From Streptomyces sp. NK08204 (lineage in GTDB: Bacteria; Actinomycetota; Actinomycetes; Streptomycetales; Streptomycetaceae), in assembly GCF_020400585.1 (NCBI RefSeq), contig NZ_JAINVF010000009.1, positions 186,001-250,000 of the forward strand: a stretch of DNA of 64,000 nucleotides, read 5' to 3'. A model generated the notes under the pieces. That model worked only from the letters and a program-made list of their open reading frames with translations, made no database searches and was not told where the DNA came from. Position 1 is the first letter of the stretch; every line of letters starts with the position of its first letter. Positions 1 through 8,767 of this stretch are shown one piece after another. Both the position numbers and the translations under genes were made by a program.

Positions 1-56
1 GGGGTAGGTTACGCTCCGTCAATACAGCACCGCTTGAGGACATTTGGGGGAGCCGC

Positions 57-1052
57 GTGAGTCCTGCTTTGCCCGTGGCAGTAGCCGATGCCGGGTTGGC
101 CGAAGATCTCACCCGGAACATGGCACTGGCCGAGCAACGCCTCTTCGCGTCGGTGGAGGCGGAGCACGGACTGCTCACCGAGTCCGCACGCCATCTCATC
201 AGTGCCGGCGGAAAGCGGCTGCGGCCCTTTCTGGTGCTCCTGGGCTCCCAGTTCGGCAGTCGGCGTGACGAGCGCATACTGTCCGCCGCCGTCGCGATGG
301 AACTCACCCACATCGGCACGCTGTACCACGACGACATCATGGACGAGGCCGCCATCCGGCGCGGCGTGCCGAGCGCGCACGCGCTGTGGGGCGGCCGGAC
401 CGCCGTGCTGACCGGTGACTTCCTCTTCGCCCGCGCGTCACGGCTCGTGGCCGAGCTGGGCGAGGCGGCGATCCAGCTGCACGCCAGGACCTTCAGTCGG
501 CTCTGCGCGGGACAGTCGGCCGAGACGGCCGGACCGCAGTCGGAGGACGACCGGCTCCACCACCACATCGGCGTCCTGAGCGACAAGACCGCCTCCCTCT
601 TCTCCGCCTCCGGGGAACTCGGCGGCGCCCTCGCGGGGGCGCCGGGCGAGGTCACCGCGGGCATCAGCCGGGCCTGCGAGGCCTGGGGCATCGCCTACCA
701 GCTCCTGGACGACGTGCTCGACGTGACGAGCCAGACCGACGAGAGCGGCAAGCCCGCGGGCGCCGACCTGCGCGAGGGCGTCCCCACCCTGCCGATGATC
801 TTCGCGTTGCGGTCCGCCCTGCCCGCCGACCAGCGCCTCGTGGACCTGCTCACCTCCGGCCGGCTGACCGACCCCGACCTGCACGGCGAGGCCCTGCGGC
901 TCCTCCAGGAACACCCGGCGATCGACATGGCCCGCGCGGAAGTGCAGAAGTGGGCGAACCTCGCACGACGGGAGATCCGTGCCCTGCCCGGCTGCCCGGC
1001 CCGGGACGTGTTCGAGGCCCTGTGTGAGTACGTCGTGAACAAGACACTCTGA
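57..1052 (+). CDS. Polyprenyl diphosphate synthase (trans-isoprenyl diphosphate synthase family)
   Basis: A cytosolic prenyltransferase that condenses isopentenyl diphosphate with allylic diphosphates to make a long polyprenyl chain, most likely the menaquinone side chain in this genus. The 331-residue product has the family's usual length. The first Asp-rich motif DDIMD lies at about residues 92-96 and the second, DDVLD, at about 218-222. The N-terminal GGKRLRP motif contacts diphosphate. The GTG start at 57 follows a GGGGGAG ribosome site with 4 bases between. The window begins only 56 bases upstream, so the preceding gene is not visible. Exact chain length and substrate cannot be read from the sequence. 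Confidence 0.93.
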   Translation: MSPALPVAVADAGLAEDLTRNMALAEQRLFASVEAEHGLLTESARHLISAGGKRLRPFLVLLGSQFGSRRDERILSAAVAMELTHIGTLYHDDIMDEAAIRRGVPSAHALWGGRTAVLTGDFLFARASRLVAELGEAAIQLHARTFSRLCAGQSAETAGPQSEDDRLHHHIGVLSDKTASLFSASGELGGALAGAPGEVTAGISRACEAWGIAYQLLDDVLDVTSQTDESGKPAGADLREGVPTLPMIFALRSALPADQRLVDLLTSGRLTDPDLHGEALRLLQEHPAIDMARAEVQKWANLARREIRALPGCPARDVFEALCEYVVNKTL

Positions 1053-1134
1053 ACAGGGTCTTCCGTTTGCCTGATCCCGTCGCCTACATTGCGTGCGCGT
1101 TGCGCAGGTGATCAACGAGGACGGGAGACGTGGC

Positions 1135-1398
1135 ATGTCCGAAACACCCGAACCAAGACCACCGGTCGTCACACCGATCCGCATGGTCATCGGTCTGTGT
1201 CTCGTCGCGCCCTTCGTGGCGATGCTGTGGGTCGGCTCGTACGCCAAGACGGACCCCGCGTTCATCGGGATCCCGTTCTTCTACTGGTACCAGATGCTCT
1301 GGGTGCTGGTCTCCACCGCGCTCACGATGATCGCGTACCGGCTCTGGCAGCACGACCAGCGCTCCCGAGCCGACCAGAAGGGTGGTGTCGCGAAGTGA
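1135..1398 (+). CDS. DUF3311 small membrane protein, partner of the MctP-type symporter
   Basis: An 87-residue protein with two hydrophobic segments (about residues 13-31 and 44-62) and the FYWYQMLW signature seen in DUF3311 proteins. These small proteins are commonly encoded directly before a monocarboxylate symporter and are assumed to be an accessory subunit. The ATG at 1135 is chosen over the GTG at 1093 because a GGGAGA ribosome site sits just upstream and the hydrophilic extension is not needed. Its stop overlaps the GTG start of the symporter by four bases (GTGA), so the two are translationally coupled. No catalytic role is known. Confidence 0.85.
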   Translation: MSETPEPRPPVVTPIRMVIGLCLVAPFVAMLWVGSYAKTDPAFIGIPFFYWYQMLWVLVSTALTMIAYRLWQHDQRSRADQKGGVAK

Positions 1399-3014
1399 AG
1401 GACGGTGTCAACGGCGTCGCGCTCGGCGTCTGCGTCTTCTTCTTCCTGGCCGTCACGGTCATGGGCTTCCTCGCCGCACGCTGGCGCAAGGCCGACGACG
1501 AACACTCGCTGGATGAATGGGGCCTGGGCGGACGATCGTTCGGCACCTGGATCACCTGGTTCCTGCTCGGCGGCGACCTGTACACGGCGTACACCTTCGT
1601 CGCCGTACCGGCGGCGGTCTACGCGGCGGGCGCGGCCGGCTTCTTCGCGGTGCCGTACACGATCCTGGTGTACCCGCTGATCTTCACCTTCCTGCCCCGC
1701 CTGTGGTCGGTCTCGCACCGCCACGGCTATGTCACGACCTCGGACTTCGTGCGTGGCCGCTTCGGCTCGAAGGGCCTGTCGCTGGCGGTGGCCCTGACCG
1801 GCATCCTCGCGACGATGCCGTACATCGCGCTCCAACTCGTCGGCATCCAGGCGGTGCTGGACGTCATGGGGGTCGGCGGCGGCGACAACACCAACTGGTT
1901 CGTCAAGGACCTGCCGCTGATGATCGCCTTCGGTGTCCTCGCGGCCTACACCTACTCCTCCGGCCTGCGCGCCCCCGCCCTGATCGCGTTCGTGAAGGAC
2001 GCGCTGATCTACATCGTCATCGCGGTGGCGATCATCTACATCCCGATCAAGCTCGGCGGCTTCGACGACGTCTTCGCCAAGGCGGGCCACGCCTTCAGCC
2101 AGGTCAACCCGGCGACCAGGAAGCCGCGCGGCGCGCTCGTCCCGCCGGAGGCGGGCCAGTGGACGTACGCCACGCTGGCGCTCGGCTCCGCGCTGGCCCT
2201 GTTCATGTACCCGCACTCGATCACCGCGACCCTGTCGTCCAAGAGCCGTGAGGTGATCCGCCGCAACACCACGATCCTGCCGCTGTACTCCCTCATGCTC
2301 GGCCTGCTGGCCCTGCTGGGCTTCATGGCGATCGCGGCAGGAGTGAAGGTCAGCAACGGCCAGTTGGCGATCCCGCAGCTCTTCGAGGACATGTTCCCGG
2401 ACTGGTTCACGGGCGTGGCCTTCGCGGCGATCGCCATCGGCGCGCTGGTGCCGGCGGCGATCATGTCGATCGCGGCGGCGAACCTCTTCACCCGCAACAT
2501 CTACAAGGACTTCATCAACCCCGACGCCACGCCCCGGCAGGAGACCCGGGTCTCCAAGATCGTCTCGCTGCTGGTGAAAGTGGGCGCACTCGTCTTCGTC
2601 CTCACCATGGACAAGACGGTGGCCATCAACTTCCAGCTGCTGGGCGGCATCTGGATCCTGCAGACCTTCCCGTCGCTGGTCGGCGGCCTGTTCACCCGCT
2701 GGTTCCACCGCTGGGCGCTGCTCGCCGGCTGGGCGGTCGGCATGGTGTACGGCACGGCGGTGATGTACGGGGTGTCCTCGCCGACCCAGCAGCACTTCGG
2801 CGGCACCACCAAGGAGATCCCGGGCATCGGGGAGACCGGCTACATCGGTCTGACGGCGTTCGCGCTCAACGTCGCGGTCACGGTGGTCCTCACCCTCGTC
2901 CTGAAGGCGTTCAAGGCCCCCGAGGGCCTGGACGAGACGAGGCCCGAGGACTACACCGTGGACGCGGGCGACGCGGGGGTCCAGGTGGAACTGTCCCCGA
3001 CCGCGGCGTCCTAG
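1395..3014 (+). CDS. mctP: Sodium:solute symporter, MctP-like monocarboxylate uptake permease
   Basis: A 539-residue inner-membrane transporter of the sodium:solute symporter family with about 13 hydrophobic segments. Early residues carry the GLGGRSFGTW segment typical of MctP, the permease for lactate, pyruvate, propionate and similar monocarboxylates in rhizobia and actinobacteria. The GTG start at 1395 overlaps the stop of the DUF3311 gene by four bases. The longer reading frame upstream only covers that gene out of frame. The C-terminal 40 residues are acidic and cytoplasmic-looking. A GC-rich hairpin follows at 3028-3059. Substrate preference is inferred from the family and the DUF3311 partner. 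Confidence 0.88.
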   Translation: MKDGVNGVALGVCVFFFLAVTVMGFLAARWRKADDEHSLDEWGLGGRSFGTWITWFLLGGDLYTAYTFVAVPAAVYAAGAAGFFAVPYTILVYPLIFTFLPRLWSVSHRHGYVTTSDFVRGRFGSKGLSLAVALTGILATMPYIALQLVGIQAVLDVMGVGGGDNTNWFVKDLPLMIAFGVLAAYTYSSGLRAPALIAFVKDALIYIVIAVAIIYIPIKLGGFDDVFAKAGHAFSQVNPATRKPRGALVPPEAGQWTYATLALGSALALFMYPHSITATLSSKSREVIRRNTTILPLYSLMLGLLALLGFMAIAAGVKVSNGQLAIPQLFEDMFPDWFTGVAFAAIAIGALVPAAIMSIAAANLFTRNIYKDFINPDATPRQETRVSKIVSLLVKVGALVFVLTMDKTVAINFQLLGGIWILQTFPSLVGGLFTRWFHRWALLAGWAVGMVYGTAVMYGVSSPTQQHFGGTTKEIPGIGETGYIGLTAFALNVAVTVVLTLVLKAFKAPEGLDETRPEDYTVDAGDAGVQVELSPTAAS

Positions 3015-3027
3015 GCCTCCTCCCGCA

Positions 3028-3059
3028 GCGGGCCGCCGGCAGGTGATGCGGCGGCCCGC
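3028..3059 (+). terminator. Hairpin terminator after the symporter gene
   Basis: An 11-bp perfect GC-rich stem (3028-3038 with 3049-3059) with a 10-base loop lies 14 bases after the symporter stop codon. There is no clear U-tract, as is common for Streptomyces terminators. Confidence 0.6.
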
Positions 3060-3088
3060 CGTCGTACCCGTCCTGCACACTCCGTTCC

Positions 3089-3595
3089 ATGGACATCCTG
3101 ATCAGGCCCGCAGAACCCATGGACCACGCCGCCCTCGGAGAGATCACCGCCCAGGCCTACCTCCAGGACGGGCTGCTGGACTTCGGGGAGAGCGACTGGT
3201 ACCTCGGCGAGCTGAGAGACGTGGCGAAGCGGGCAGCCGCGGCGGAGGTGCTCGTCGCCGTCCAGAACGGCGCCCTCCTCGGCGGCGTCACGTTCGTCCC
3301 GTCCGGCGGGCCGATGGCCGACATCGCCCGCCCCGGCGAGGCCGAGATCCGGATGCTCGCCGTCGGGCACGCGGCCCGCGGCCGGGGTGCCGGCGAGGCT
3401 CTGGTCCGCGCCTGCGTGGAGCGCGCTCGGGCCACCGAGGGCTGCACGGCCGTCGTGCTGTCGACCCAGCGCACCATGCACGCCGCGCACCGCATCTACG
3501 AACGCCTGGGCTTCGTCCGCGTACCCGAACGGGACTGGAACCCCATACCGGAACAGACCGACGTCACCCTGCTCACCTACGAGTTGACACTCTGA
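3089..3595 (+). CDS. GNAT-family N-acetyltransferase
   Basis: A 168-residue single-domain GNAT acetyltransferase. The acetyl-CoA-binding segment is visible as the strand IRMLAVGHAARGRGAGEALV (about residues 90-109), which contains the R/Q-x-x-G-x-G/A pattern. The later IYERLGFVRV segment is typical of beta-6/7. The substrate cannot be told from the sequence. It stands alone between the symporter terminator and the ribonucleotide reductase control region. The ATG at 3089 starts directly at the conserved first strand (MDILIRPAEP). Confidence 0.88.
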   Translation: MDILIRPAEPMDHAALGEITAQAYLQDGLLDFGESDWYLGELRDVAKRAAAAEVLVAVQNGALLGGVTFVPSGGPMADIARPGEAEIRMLAVGHAARGRGAGEALVRACVERARATEGCTAVVLSTQRTMHAAHRIYERLGFVRVPERDWNPIPEQTDVTLLTYELTL

Positions 3596-3616
3596 AGCCA
3601 TCACACCACGCATGAG

Positions 3617-3663
3617 ACACAACATGTGGGGGTGACACGACAGCCCGGCACTAGATGTATGCT
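3617..3663 (+). promoter_or_regulatory. Pair of NrdR-like boxes upstream of nrdAB
   Basis: Two imperfect 16-bp boxes start at 3617 and 3648, exactly 31 bases apart, which is three helical turns and the usual spacing for NrdR box pairs. Both keep the core CAC-w-A-n-ATGT. They fit the NrdR consensus acaCwAtATaTwGtgt at most invariant positions, and box 2 is weaker at its 3' end. They lie just before the cobalamin riboswitch and would overlap the promoter. NrdR is the ATP/dATP-sensing repressor of ribonucleotide reductase genes. Confidence 0.6.
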
Positions 3664-3865
3664 CGTCCTCGCTGTCGCCGCAGGGGAATCCGGTGCGAAT
3701 CCGGAACTGTCCCGCAACGGTGTACCTGTGCGTGTCCGCCCCAGGCGAGGCGCACTCGCGTCAGTCCGAGGACCTGCCGGCAGCGTGCGCCCGGCCGTCC
3801 GGTCCGGGTGTCTTCAGACGTCCGGGCCTCGCGGAGTGGGCTGTGTGGACGCGACGCCGTGCGCG
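3664..3865 (+). promoter_or_regulatory. Cobalamin (B12) riboswitch in the nrdAB leader
   Basis: The leader carries the hallmark riboswitch core at about 3684-3722 (GGGGAATCCGGTGCGAATCC continuing to CTGTCCCGCAACGG). The B12 box, a variant of AGYCMGnAgACCTGCC, is at 3761-3777. A GC-rich hairpin region follows (about 3800-3845) before the GTG start at 3922. A B12 riboswitch controlling the class Ia nrdABS operon is documented in S. coelicolor. It lets coenzyme B12 shut off the class Ia enzyme when the B12-dependent class II enzyme can work. The outer boundaries are estimated. Confidence 0.93.
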
Positions 3866-3921
3866 CTCGTGCCACCCCCTGCCCTCCGCCAGGCCCTGTG
3901 CCGAGCGAGGGAGAGCCCCAC

Positions 3922-6285
3922 GTGACCATCGCGCCAGCCGATCCGGCTTCAGTCAGCGACCTGGAGACCGACGGTCCCGGTACCGCGCTGCTGCGGACCC
4001 TGACCGAGCTGACCGCCGACCTGCCCGACGCCGACCCCGGCCGGGTCGCCGCCGCCGCGCTGCGCGGCCGGTCCGCGATGGCTGACGAAGCGGAACTGCG
4101 CGAGCTGGCCACGGACGCCGCCGCCGGGCTCATCTCCGAGGACCCCGCCTACTCCCGGCTGGCCGCCCGGCTGCTGACGATCTCCATCCGCGCCGAGGCC
4201 GCCTCGCAGGGCGTGACGACGTTCACCGAGTCCGTCGCCGTCGGGCACCGGGAGGGCCTCGTCGCCGACCGCACTGCCGAGTTCGTGCGGCTGCACGCCG
4301 CGCGGCTCGACGCGCTGATCGACGTGCACGCCGACGACCGCTTCGGCTACTTCGGCCTGCGCACGCTGCACAGCCGCTACCTGCTGCGCCACCCGATCAC
4401 CCGCAAGGTCATCGAGACGCCCCAGCACTTCATGCTGCGGGTGGCGAGCGGCCTGGCCGAGGACGACACCGTCCGCTCCGTGGACGAAGTCGCCGCGCTC
4501 TACGGGCTCATGAGCCGCCTCGACTACCTGCCCTCCTCCCCCACGCTCTTCAACTCCGGCACACGGCACCCGCAGATGTCGTCCTGCTACCTGCTCGACT
4601 CCCCGCTGGACGAGCTGGACTCCATCTACGACCGCTACCACCAGGTGGCCCGGCTCTCGAAGCACGCGGGCGGCATCGGGCTGTCGTACTCCCGGATCCG
4701 CAGCCGCGGTTCGCTGATCCGCGGCACCAACGGGCACTCCAACGGCATCGTCCCGTTCCTGAAGACCCTGGACGCCTCGGTGGCCGCGGTCAACCAGGGC
4801 GGCCGGCGCAAGGGGGCCGCGGCCGTCTACCTGGAGACCTGGCACTCCGACATCGAGGAGTTCCTGGAGCTGCGGGACAACACCGGTGAGGACGCCCGGC
4901 GGACCCACAACCTGAACCTCGCGCACTGGATCCCGGACGAGTTCATGCGCCGCGTGAACGCCGACGAACAGTGGTCGCTGTTCTCCCCGGCCGACGTGCC
5001 CGAGCTGGTCGACCTGTGGGGCGAGGAGTTCGACGCCGCCTACCGCAAGGCGGAGGAGGCGGGCCTGGCGAGGAAGACCATCTCGGCCCGCGACCTGTAC
5101 GGCCGCATGATGCGCACCCTCGCGCAGACCGGCAACGGCTGGATGACCTTCAAGGACGCCGCCAACCGCACCGCCAACCAGACGGCCCTGCCGGGCCATG
5201 TCGTGCACTCCTCCAACCTCTGCACCGAGATCCTGGAGGTCACGGACGACGGGGAGACGGCGGTCTGCAACCTGGGGTCGGTCAACCTCGGTGCCTTCGT
5301 CCGTGACGGCGACATCGACTGGGAGCGGCTGGACGAGACCGTCCGCACCGCCGTCACCTTCCTCGACCGGGTCGTGGACATCAACTTCTACCCGACCGAG
5401 CAGGCGGGCCGCTCGAACGCGAAGTGGCGTCCCGTCGGCCTCGGCGCGATGGGTCTGCAGGACGTCTTCTTCAAGCTGCGGCTGCCCTTCGACTCGCCGG
5501 AGGCCAAGGCGCTGTCCACCCGTGTCGCCGAGCGCATCATGCTCGCCGCGTACGAGGCCTCCGCCGACCTCGCCGAGCGCCACGGCCCGCTGCCGGCCTG
5601 GGAGAAGACCCGTACCGCCCAGGGTGTCCTGCACCCCGACCACTACGACGTCGAGCTGACCTGGCCGGAGCGATGGGCGGCGCTGCGGCAGCGGATCGCC
5701 TCGGTCGGCATGCGCAACTCGCTGCTCCTCGCGATCGCCCCGACGGCCACCATCGCCTCCATCGCGGGCGTGTACGAGTGCATCGAGCCGCAGGTGTCCA
5801 ACCTGTTCAAGCGCGAGACACTGTCCGGTGAGTTCCTCCAGGTCAACTCCTACCTGGTGCGGGACCTGAAGGAGCTGGGCGTGTGGGACGCGCGCACCCG
5901 TGAGGCGCTGCGCGACGCGAACGGCTCGGTGCAGGACTTCGCGTGGATCCCGGAGGAGGTGCGCCGGCTGTACCGCACGGCGTGGGAGATCCCGCAGCGC
6001 GGTCTGATCGACATGGCGGCGGCCCGCACCCCGTTCCTGGACCAGGCGCAGTCGCTGAACCTGTTCATGGAGACGCCGACGATCGGCAAGCTCTCCTCGA
6101 TGTACGCGTACGCCTGGAAGTCGGGCCTGAAGACGACGTACTACCTGCGCTCGCGCCCGGCGACCCGGATCGCCCGCGCGGCCCAGGCGCAGACCAAGAC
6201 CACCGTCCCCGTGCAGCAGGTCGCCGACCCCGACGCCGTCGCCTGCTCCCTTGAGAACCCCGAGTCCTGCGAGGCCTGCCAGTAA
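3922..6285 (+). CDS. nrdA: Ribonucleoside-diphosphate reductase class Ia, large subunit
   Basis: The catalytic alpha subunit that reduces ribonucleoside diphosphates to deoxyribonucleotides. The 787-residue product shows the active-site N-x-C-x-E motif at N432/C434/E436. Redox-active cysteines are visible in the SSCYL and AVCNLGS segments, a radical-transfer tyrosine pair in TTYYLRS, and a C-terminal SCEACQ tail that shuttles electrons. The N-terminal roughly 75 residues do not show a clear ATP-cone motif, so overall activity regulation may differ from E. coli. The GTG at 3922 is used because the upstream in-frame extension lies inside the riboswitch. nrdB follows with a one-base overlap. Confidence 0.96.
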   Translation: MTIAPADPASVSDLETDGPGTALLRTLTELTADLPDADPGRVAAAALRGRSAMADEAELRELATDAAAGLISEDPAYSRLAARLLTISIRAEAASQGVTTFTESVAVGHREGLVADRTAEFVRLHAARLDALIDVHADDRFGYFGLRTLHSRYLLRHPITRKVIETPQHFMLRVASGLAEDDTVRSVDEVAALYGLMSRLDYLPSSPTLFNSGTRHPQMSSCYLLDSPLDELDSIYDRYHQVARLSKHAGGIGLSYSRIRSRGSLIRGTNGHSNGIVPFLKTLDASVAAVNQGGRRKGAAAVYLETWHSDIEEFLELRDNTGEDARRTHNLNLAHWIPDEFMRRVNADEQWSLFSPADVPELVDLWGEEFDAAYRKAEEAGLARKTISARDLYGRMMRTLAQTGNGWMTFKDAANRTANQTALPGHVVHSSNLCTEILEVTDDGETAVCNLGSVNLGAFVRDGDIDWERLDETVRTAVTFLDRVVDINFYPTEQAGRSNAKWRPVGLGAMGLQDVFFKLRLPFDSPEAKALSTRVAERIMLAAYEASADLAERHGPLPAWEKTRTAQGVLHPDHYDVELTWPERWAALRQRIASVGMRNSLLLAIAPTATIASIAGVYECIEPQVSNLFKRETLSGEFLQVNSYLVRDLKELGVWDARTREALRDANGSVQDFAWIPEEVRRLYRTAWEIPQRGLIDMAAARTPFLDQAQSLNLFMETPTIGKLSSMYAYAWKSGLKTTYYLRSRPATRIARAAQAQTKTTVPVQQVADPDAVACSLENPESCEACQ

Positions 6286-7307
6286 TGACCGCCAGTTCCC
6301 CCCGTAACACCAATCTCCTCGACCCGGGTTTCGAGCTGACCCTGCGCCCCATGCGCTACCCCGACTTCTACGAGCGCTACCGGGACGCCATCAAGAACAC
6401 CTGGACCGTCGAGGAGGTCGACCTCCACTCGGACGTCGCCGACCTGGCCAAGCTGACGCCGGGCGAGCAGCACCTGATAGGCCGTCTGGTCGCCTTCTTC
6501 GCCACGGGCGACTCGATCGTGGCGAACAACCTGGTGCTGACGCTGTACAAGCACATCAACTCCCCCGAGGCGAGGCTCTACCTGAGCCGCCAGCTGTTCG
6601 AGGAGGCCGTGCACGTCCAGTTCTACCTGACGCTGCTGGACACCTACCTTCCCGACCCGGACGAGCGGGCGGCGGCCTTCGCGGCGATCGAGAGCATCCC
6701 CTCGATCCGTGAGAAGGCGCAGTTCTGCTTCAAGTGGATGGACTCGGTCGAGAAGCTGGAGCGCCTGGAGACGAAGGCCGACCGCCGCCGTTTCCTGCTG
6801 AACCTCATCTGCTTCGCCGCGTGCATCGAGGGCCTGTTCTTCTACGGCGCCTTCGCGTACGTCTACTGGTTCCGCAGCCGGGGGCTGCTGCACGGCCTGG
6901 CCACGGGCACCAACTGGGTGTTCCGGGACGAGACGATGCACATGTCGTTCGCCTTCGAAGTGGTCGACACCGTCCGCAAGGAGGAGCCGGACCTCTTCGA
7001 CGACCGGCTCCAGGAGCAGGTCACCGACATGCTGCGGGAAGCCGTCGAGGCCGAGCTGCAGTTCGCGCGCGACCTGTGCGGTGACGGCCTGCCCGGCATG
7101 AACACCGAGTCGATGCGCCAGTACCTGGAGTGCGTCGCCGACCAGCGCCTCACCCGCCTCGGCTTCGCCCCGGTGTACGGCTCGGAGAACCCCTTCTCCT
7201 TCATGGAGCTGCAGGGCGTCCAGGAGCTGACCAACTTCTTCGAGCGCCGCCCGTCGGCGTACCAGGTGGCGGTGGAGGGAACCGTGGACCTGGACGAGGA
7301 CTTCTGA
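6285..7307 (+). CDS. nrdB: Ribonucleoside-diphosphate reductase class Ia, small subunit
   Basis: The 340-residue beta subunit that houses the diiron centre and tyrosyl radical. Iron-ligand segments are visible as LFEEAVHVQF and DETMHMSFAFEVV. The helix FFYGAFAYVYW and its surroundings match the R2 ferritin-like fold. The ATG shares its first base with the nrdA stop codon (TAATG), so the two subunits are translationally coupled under the upstream riboswitch. In S. coelicolor a third gene, nrdS, follows; here the next gene is convergent and starts 90 bases on, so nrdS is absent at this position. Confidence 0.95.
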   Translation: MTASSPRNTNLLDPGFELTLRPMRYPDFYERYRDAIKNTWTVEEVDLHSDVADLAKLTPGEQHLIGRLVAFFATGDSIVANNLVLTLYKHINSPEARLYLSRQLFEEAVHVQFYLTLLDTYLPDPDERAAAFAAIESIPSIREKAQFCFKWMDSVEKLERLETKADRRRFLLNLICFAACIEGLFFYGAFAYVYWFRSRGLLHGLATGTNWVFRDETMHMSFAFEVVDTVRKEEPDLFDDRLQEQVTDMLREAVEAELQFARDLCGDGLPGMNTESMRQYLECVADQRLTRLGFAPVYGSENPFSFMELQGVQELTNFFERRPSAYQVAVEGTVDLDEDF

Positions 7308-7396
7308 GCCGTCGCCCGGTCCGGCACCTCACCTACCGGCGCGCGTTCGGGGCCCTGGGCCGCCGAGCGCACGCCGGTACCAGGTGCCGGTGCCCG

Positions 7397-8767
7397 CTAC
7401 CAGGGCACGGGCGTCAGCAGCAGCCTGTGCGGGCGCAGGGTGATGCCCACCCGGGTCGTGTCGTCCGACCCGCTGACCTGCTCGAAGCGGTACTTCGACG
7501 AGACCGCCGCCGTGATCAGGGTGAGCTGGCTGGTGGAGAAGTGGTCGCTGGGGCACTTGCGGTTGCCCACGCCGAAGGGGCTCATGGCGTACTTGGGCAC
7601 CTCCCTGGACCGCTCCGGCAGCCATCGGTCGGGGTCGAAGTCGAGGTTGCGGGCGTAGGAGCGGCCGTCGCGCTGGATGGCGTACGGGCTGTAGACGATG
7701 TCCGCCCCGGCCGGAATGCGATAGCCGCCGAGCACGGTGTCGGTCATCGCGCGCCGTGTCAGAATCCATACGGCGGGCCGCAGCCGCATGGACTCCGTGA
7801 CGACATTGTTGGTGTACGCGAGCCGACGGACATGCTCGAATCCGACCGGTCGGCCTCCCGTTACGGATTCCACCTCCGTGCGTACCTTCTCGGCGTGTTC
7901 CGGATGTTCCGCGAGGACCTGGAGCAACCACATGATCGTGGAGGCGACTGTTTCACTGCCGGGGGTGAGTATCGCGACGACCTGGTCGTGGATCTCCTGT
8001 TCTCCGATGGGGTCGCCCTTGTCGTCCCTCGCCTCCAGCAAGGCGGAAAGCAAATCGTCCGGCCTTTGACCAGATGCCCTCCGCTCGGCGACGATCTCAT
8101 CCACCAGGAGATGCATATCGGCCAGCGCCCGGTTGAATTCACGGTTGGCCGGAAACGGTAGCCGGTACAGCGGTCCGAGCGGGATCACCATGCGGCGGTA
8201 CATGCCACGGAAGACGGTCGCGAGGTCGATGCTCAGCCGTTCCGCGCGCTCGTCCATGTACTCGCCGCGCAGCAGACAGCGGGCGGCGATGCGGACGGCG
8301 ACCCGGAAGGACTCCGAGGTGCAGTCGACGGTCCGGCCGGGCTGCCAGCGCTCGGTCAGCGCGTGCGCCTCCTCCTCCATGATCGGCGCGTACCCGGGGA
8401 TCGCGTCCAGGCGGAACGCGGGCTGGATGGTGCGTCGCAGGCGGCGGTGCCGGCGGCCGTTGGCGGTGGCGACTCCCTCCTTGCCGAGCAGCCCTTCGAG
8501 GGACTCCCACAGCGGGCCGTCGATCTTGAAGTCGGGGCTGAGGGCCAGGGCTCCGGTGAGCGCCGGCGTGTTGACCGCGTACACCGTCCTGGGGCCCAGC
8601 TTCAGGCGGACGACGTCGCCGTGGTCGCGTAGTCGGGACATGAAGGCGAGCGGGCCGCGCACGAGTTTCAGGCCATGGCCGAGGACCGGCACGGCACCCC
8701 CGGCGAGCGGCGGCTCCCGCAGCTTGCAGGACTCGTGGGCCAGGGGTCCCACGGACTCGGCGGTCAT
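7397..8767 (-). CDS. Cytochrome P450, CYP170-type (albaflavenone monooxygenase)
   Basis: A 456-residue P450 predicted to oxidise epi-isozizaene to albaflavenols and albaflavenone. Visible motifs are ESMR (E325-R328), the heme-ligand segment FGVGNRKC with C405, and the I-helix region TPGSETVAST. The residue two after the heme cysteine is not glycine. A DDKGD sequence at 248-252 matches the position expected for the second, terpene-synthase-like metal site reported for S. coelicolor CYP170A1. The ATG start overlaps the terpene synthase stop by four bases (ATGA), so the pair forms one operon. Convergent with nrdB. Confidence 0.9.
   Translation of the reverse strand: MTAESVGPLAHESCKLREPPLAGGAVPVLGHGLKLVRGPLAFMSRLRDHGDVVRLKLGPRTVYAVNTPALTGALALSPDFKIDGPLWESLEGLLGKEGVATANGRRHRRLRRTIQPAFRLDAIPGYAPIMEEEAHALTERWQPGRTVDCTSESFRVAVRIAARCLLRGEYMDERAERLSIDLATVFRGMYRRMVIPLGPLYRLPFPANREFNRALADMHLLVDEIVAERRASGQRPDDLLSALLEARDDKGDPIGEQEIHDQVVAILTPGSETVASTIMWLLQVLAEHPEHAEKVRTEVESVTGGRPVGFEHVRRLAYTNNVVTESMRLRPAVWILTRRAMTDTVLGGYRIPAGADIVYSPYAIQRDGRSYARNLDFDPDRWLPERSREVPKYAMSPFGVGNRKCPSDHFSTSQLTLITAAVSSKYRFEQVSGSDDTTRVGITLRPHRLLLTPVPW

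Noticed and set aside
1281..3080. A 599-codon open frame on the minus strand opposite the symporter
   Set aside because: Composition is Arg/Asp/Gly-rich shadow of a GC-rich gene; the plus-strand frame has clear membrane helices and family motifs.
3949..5643. A 564-codon minus-strand frame opposite nrdA
   Set aside because: It mirrors the third-position bias of nrdA, has no domain, and nrdA is unambiguous.
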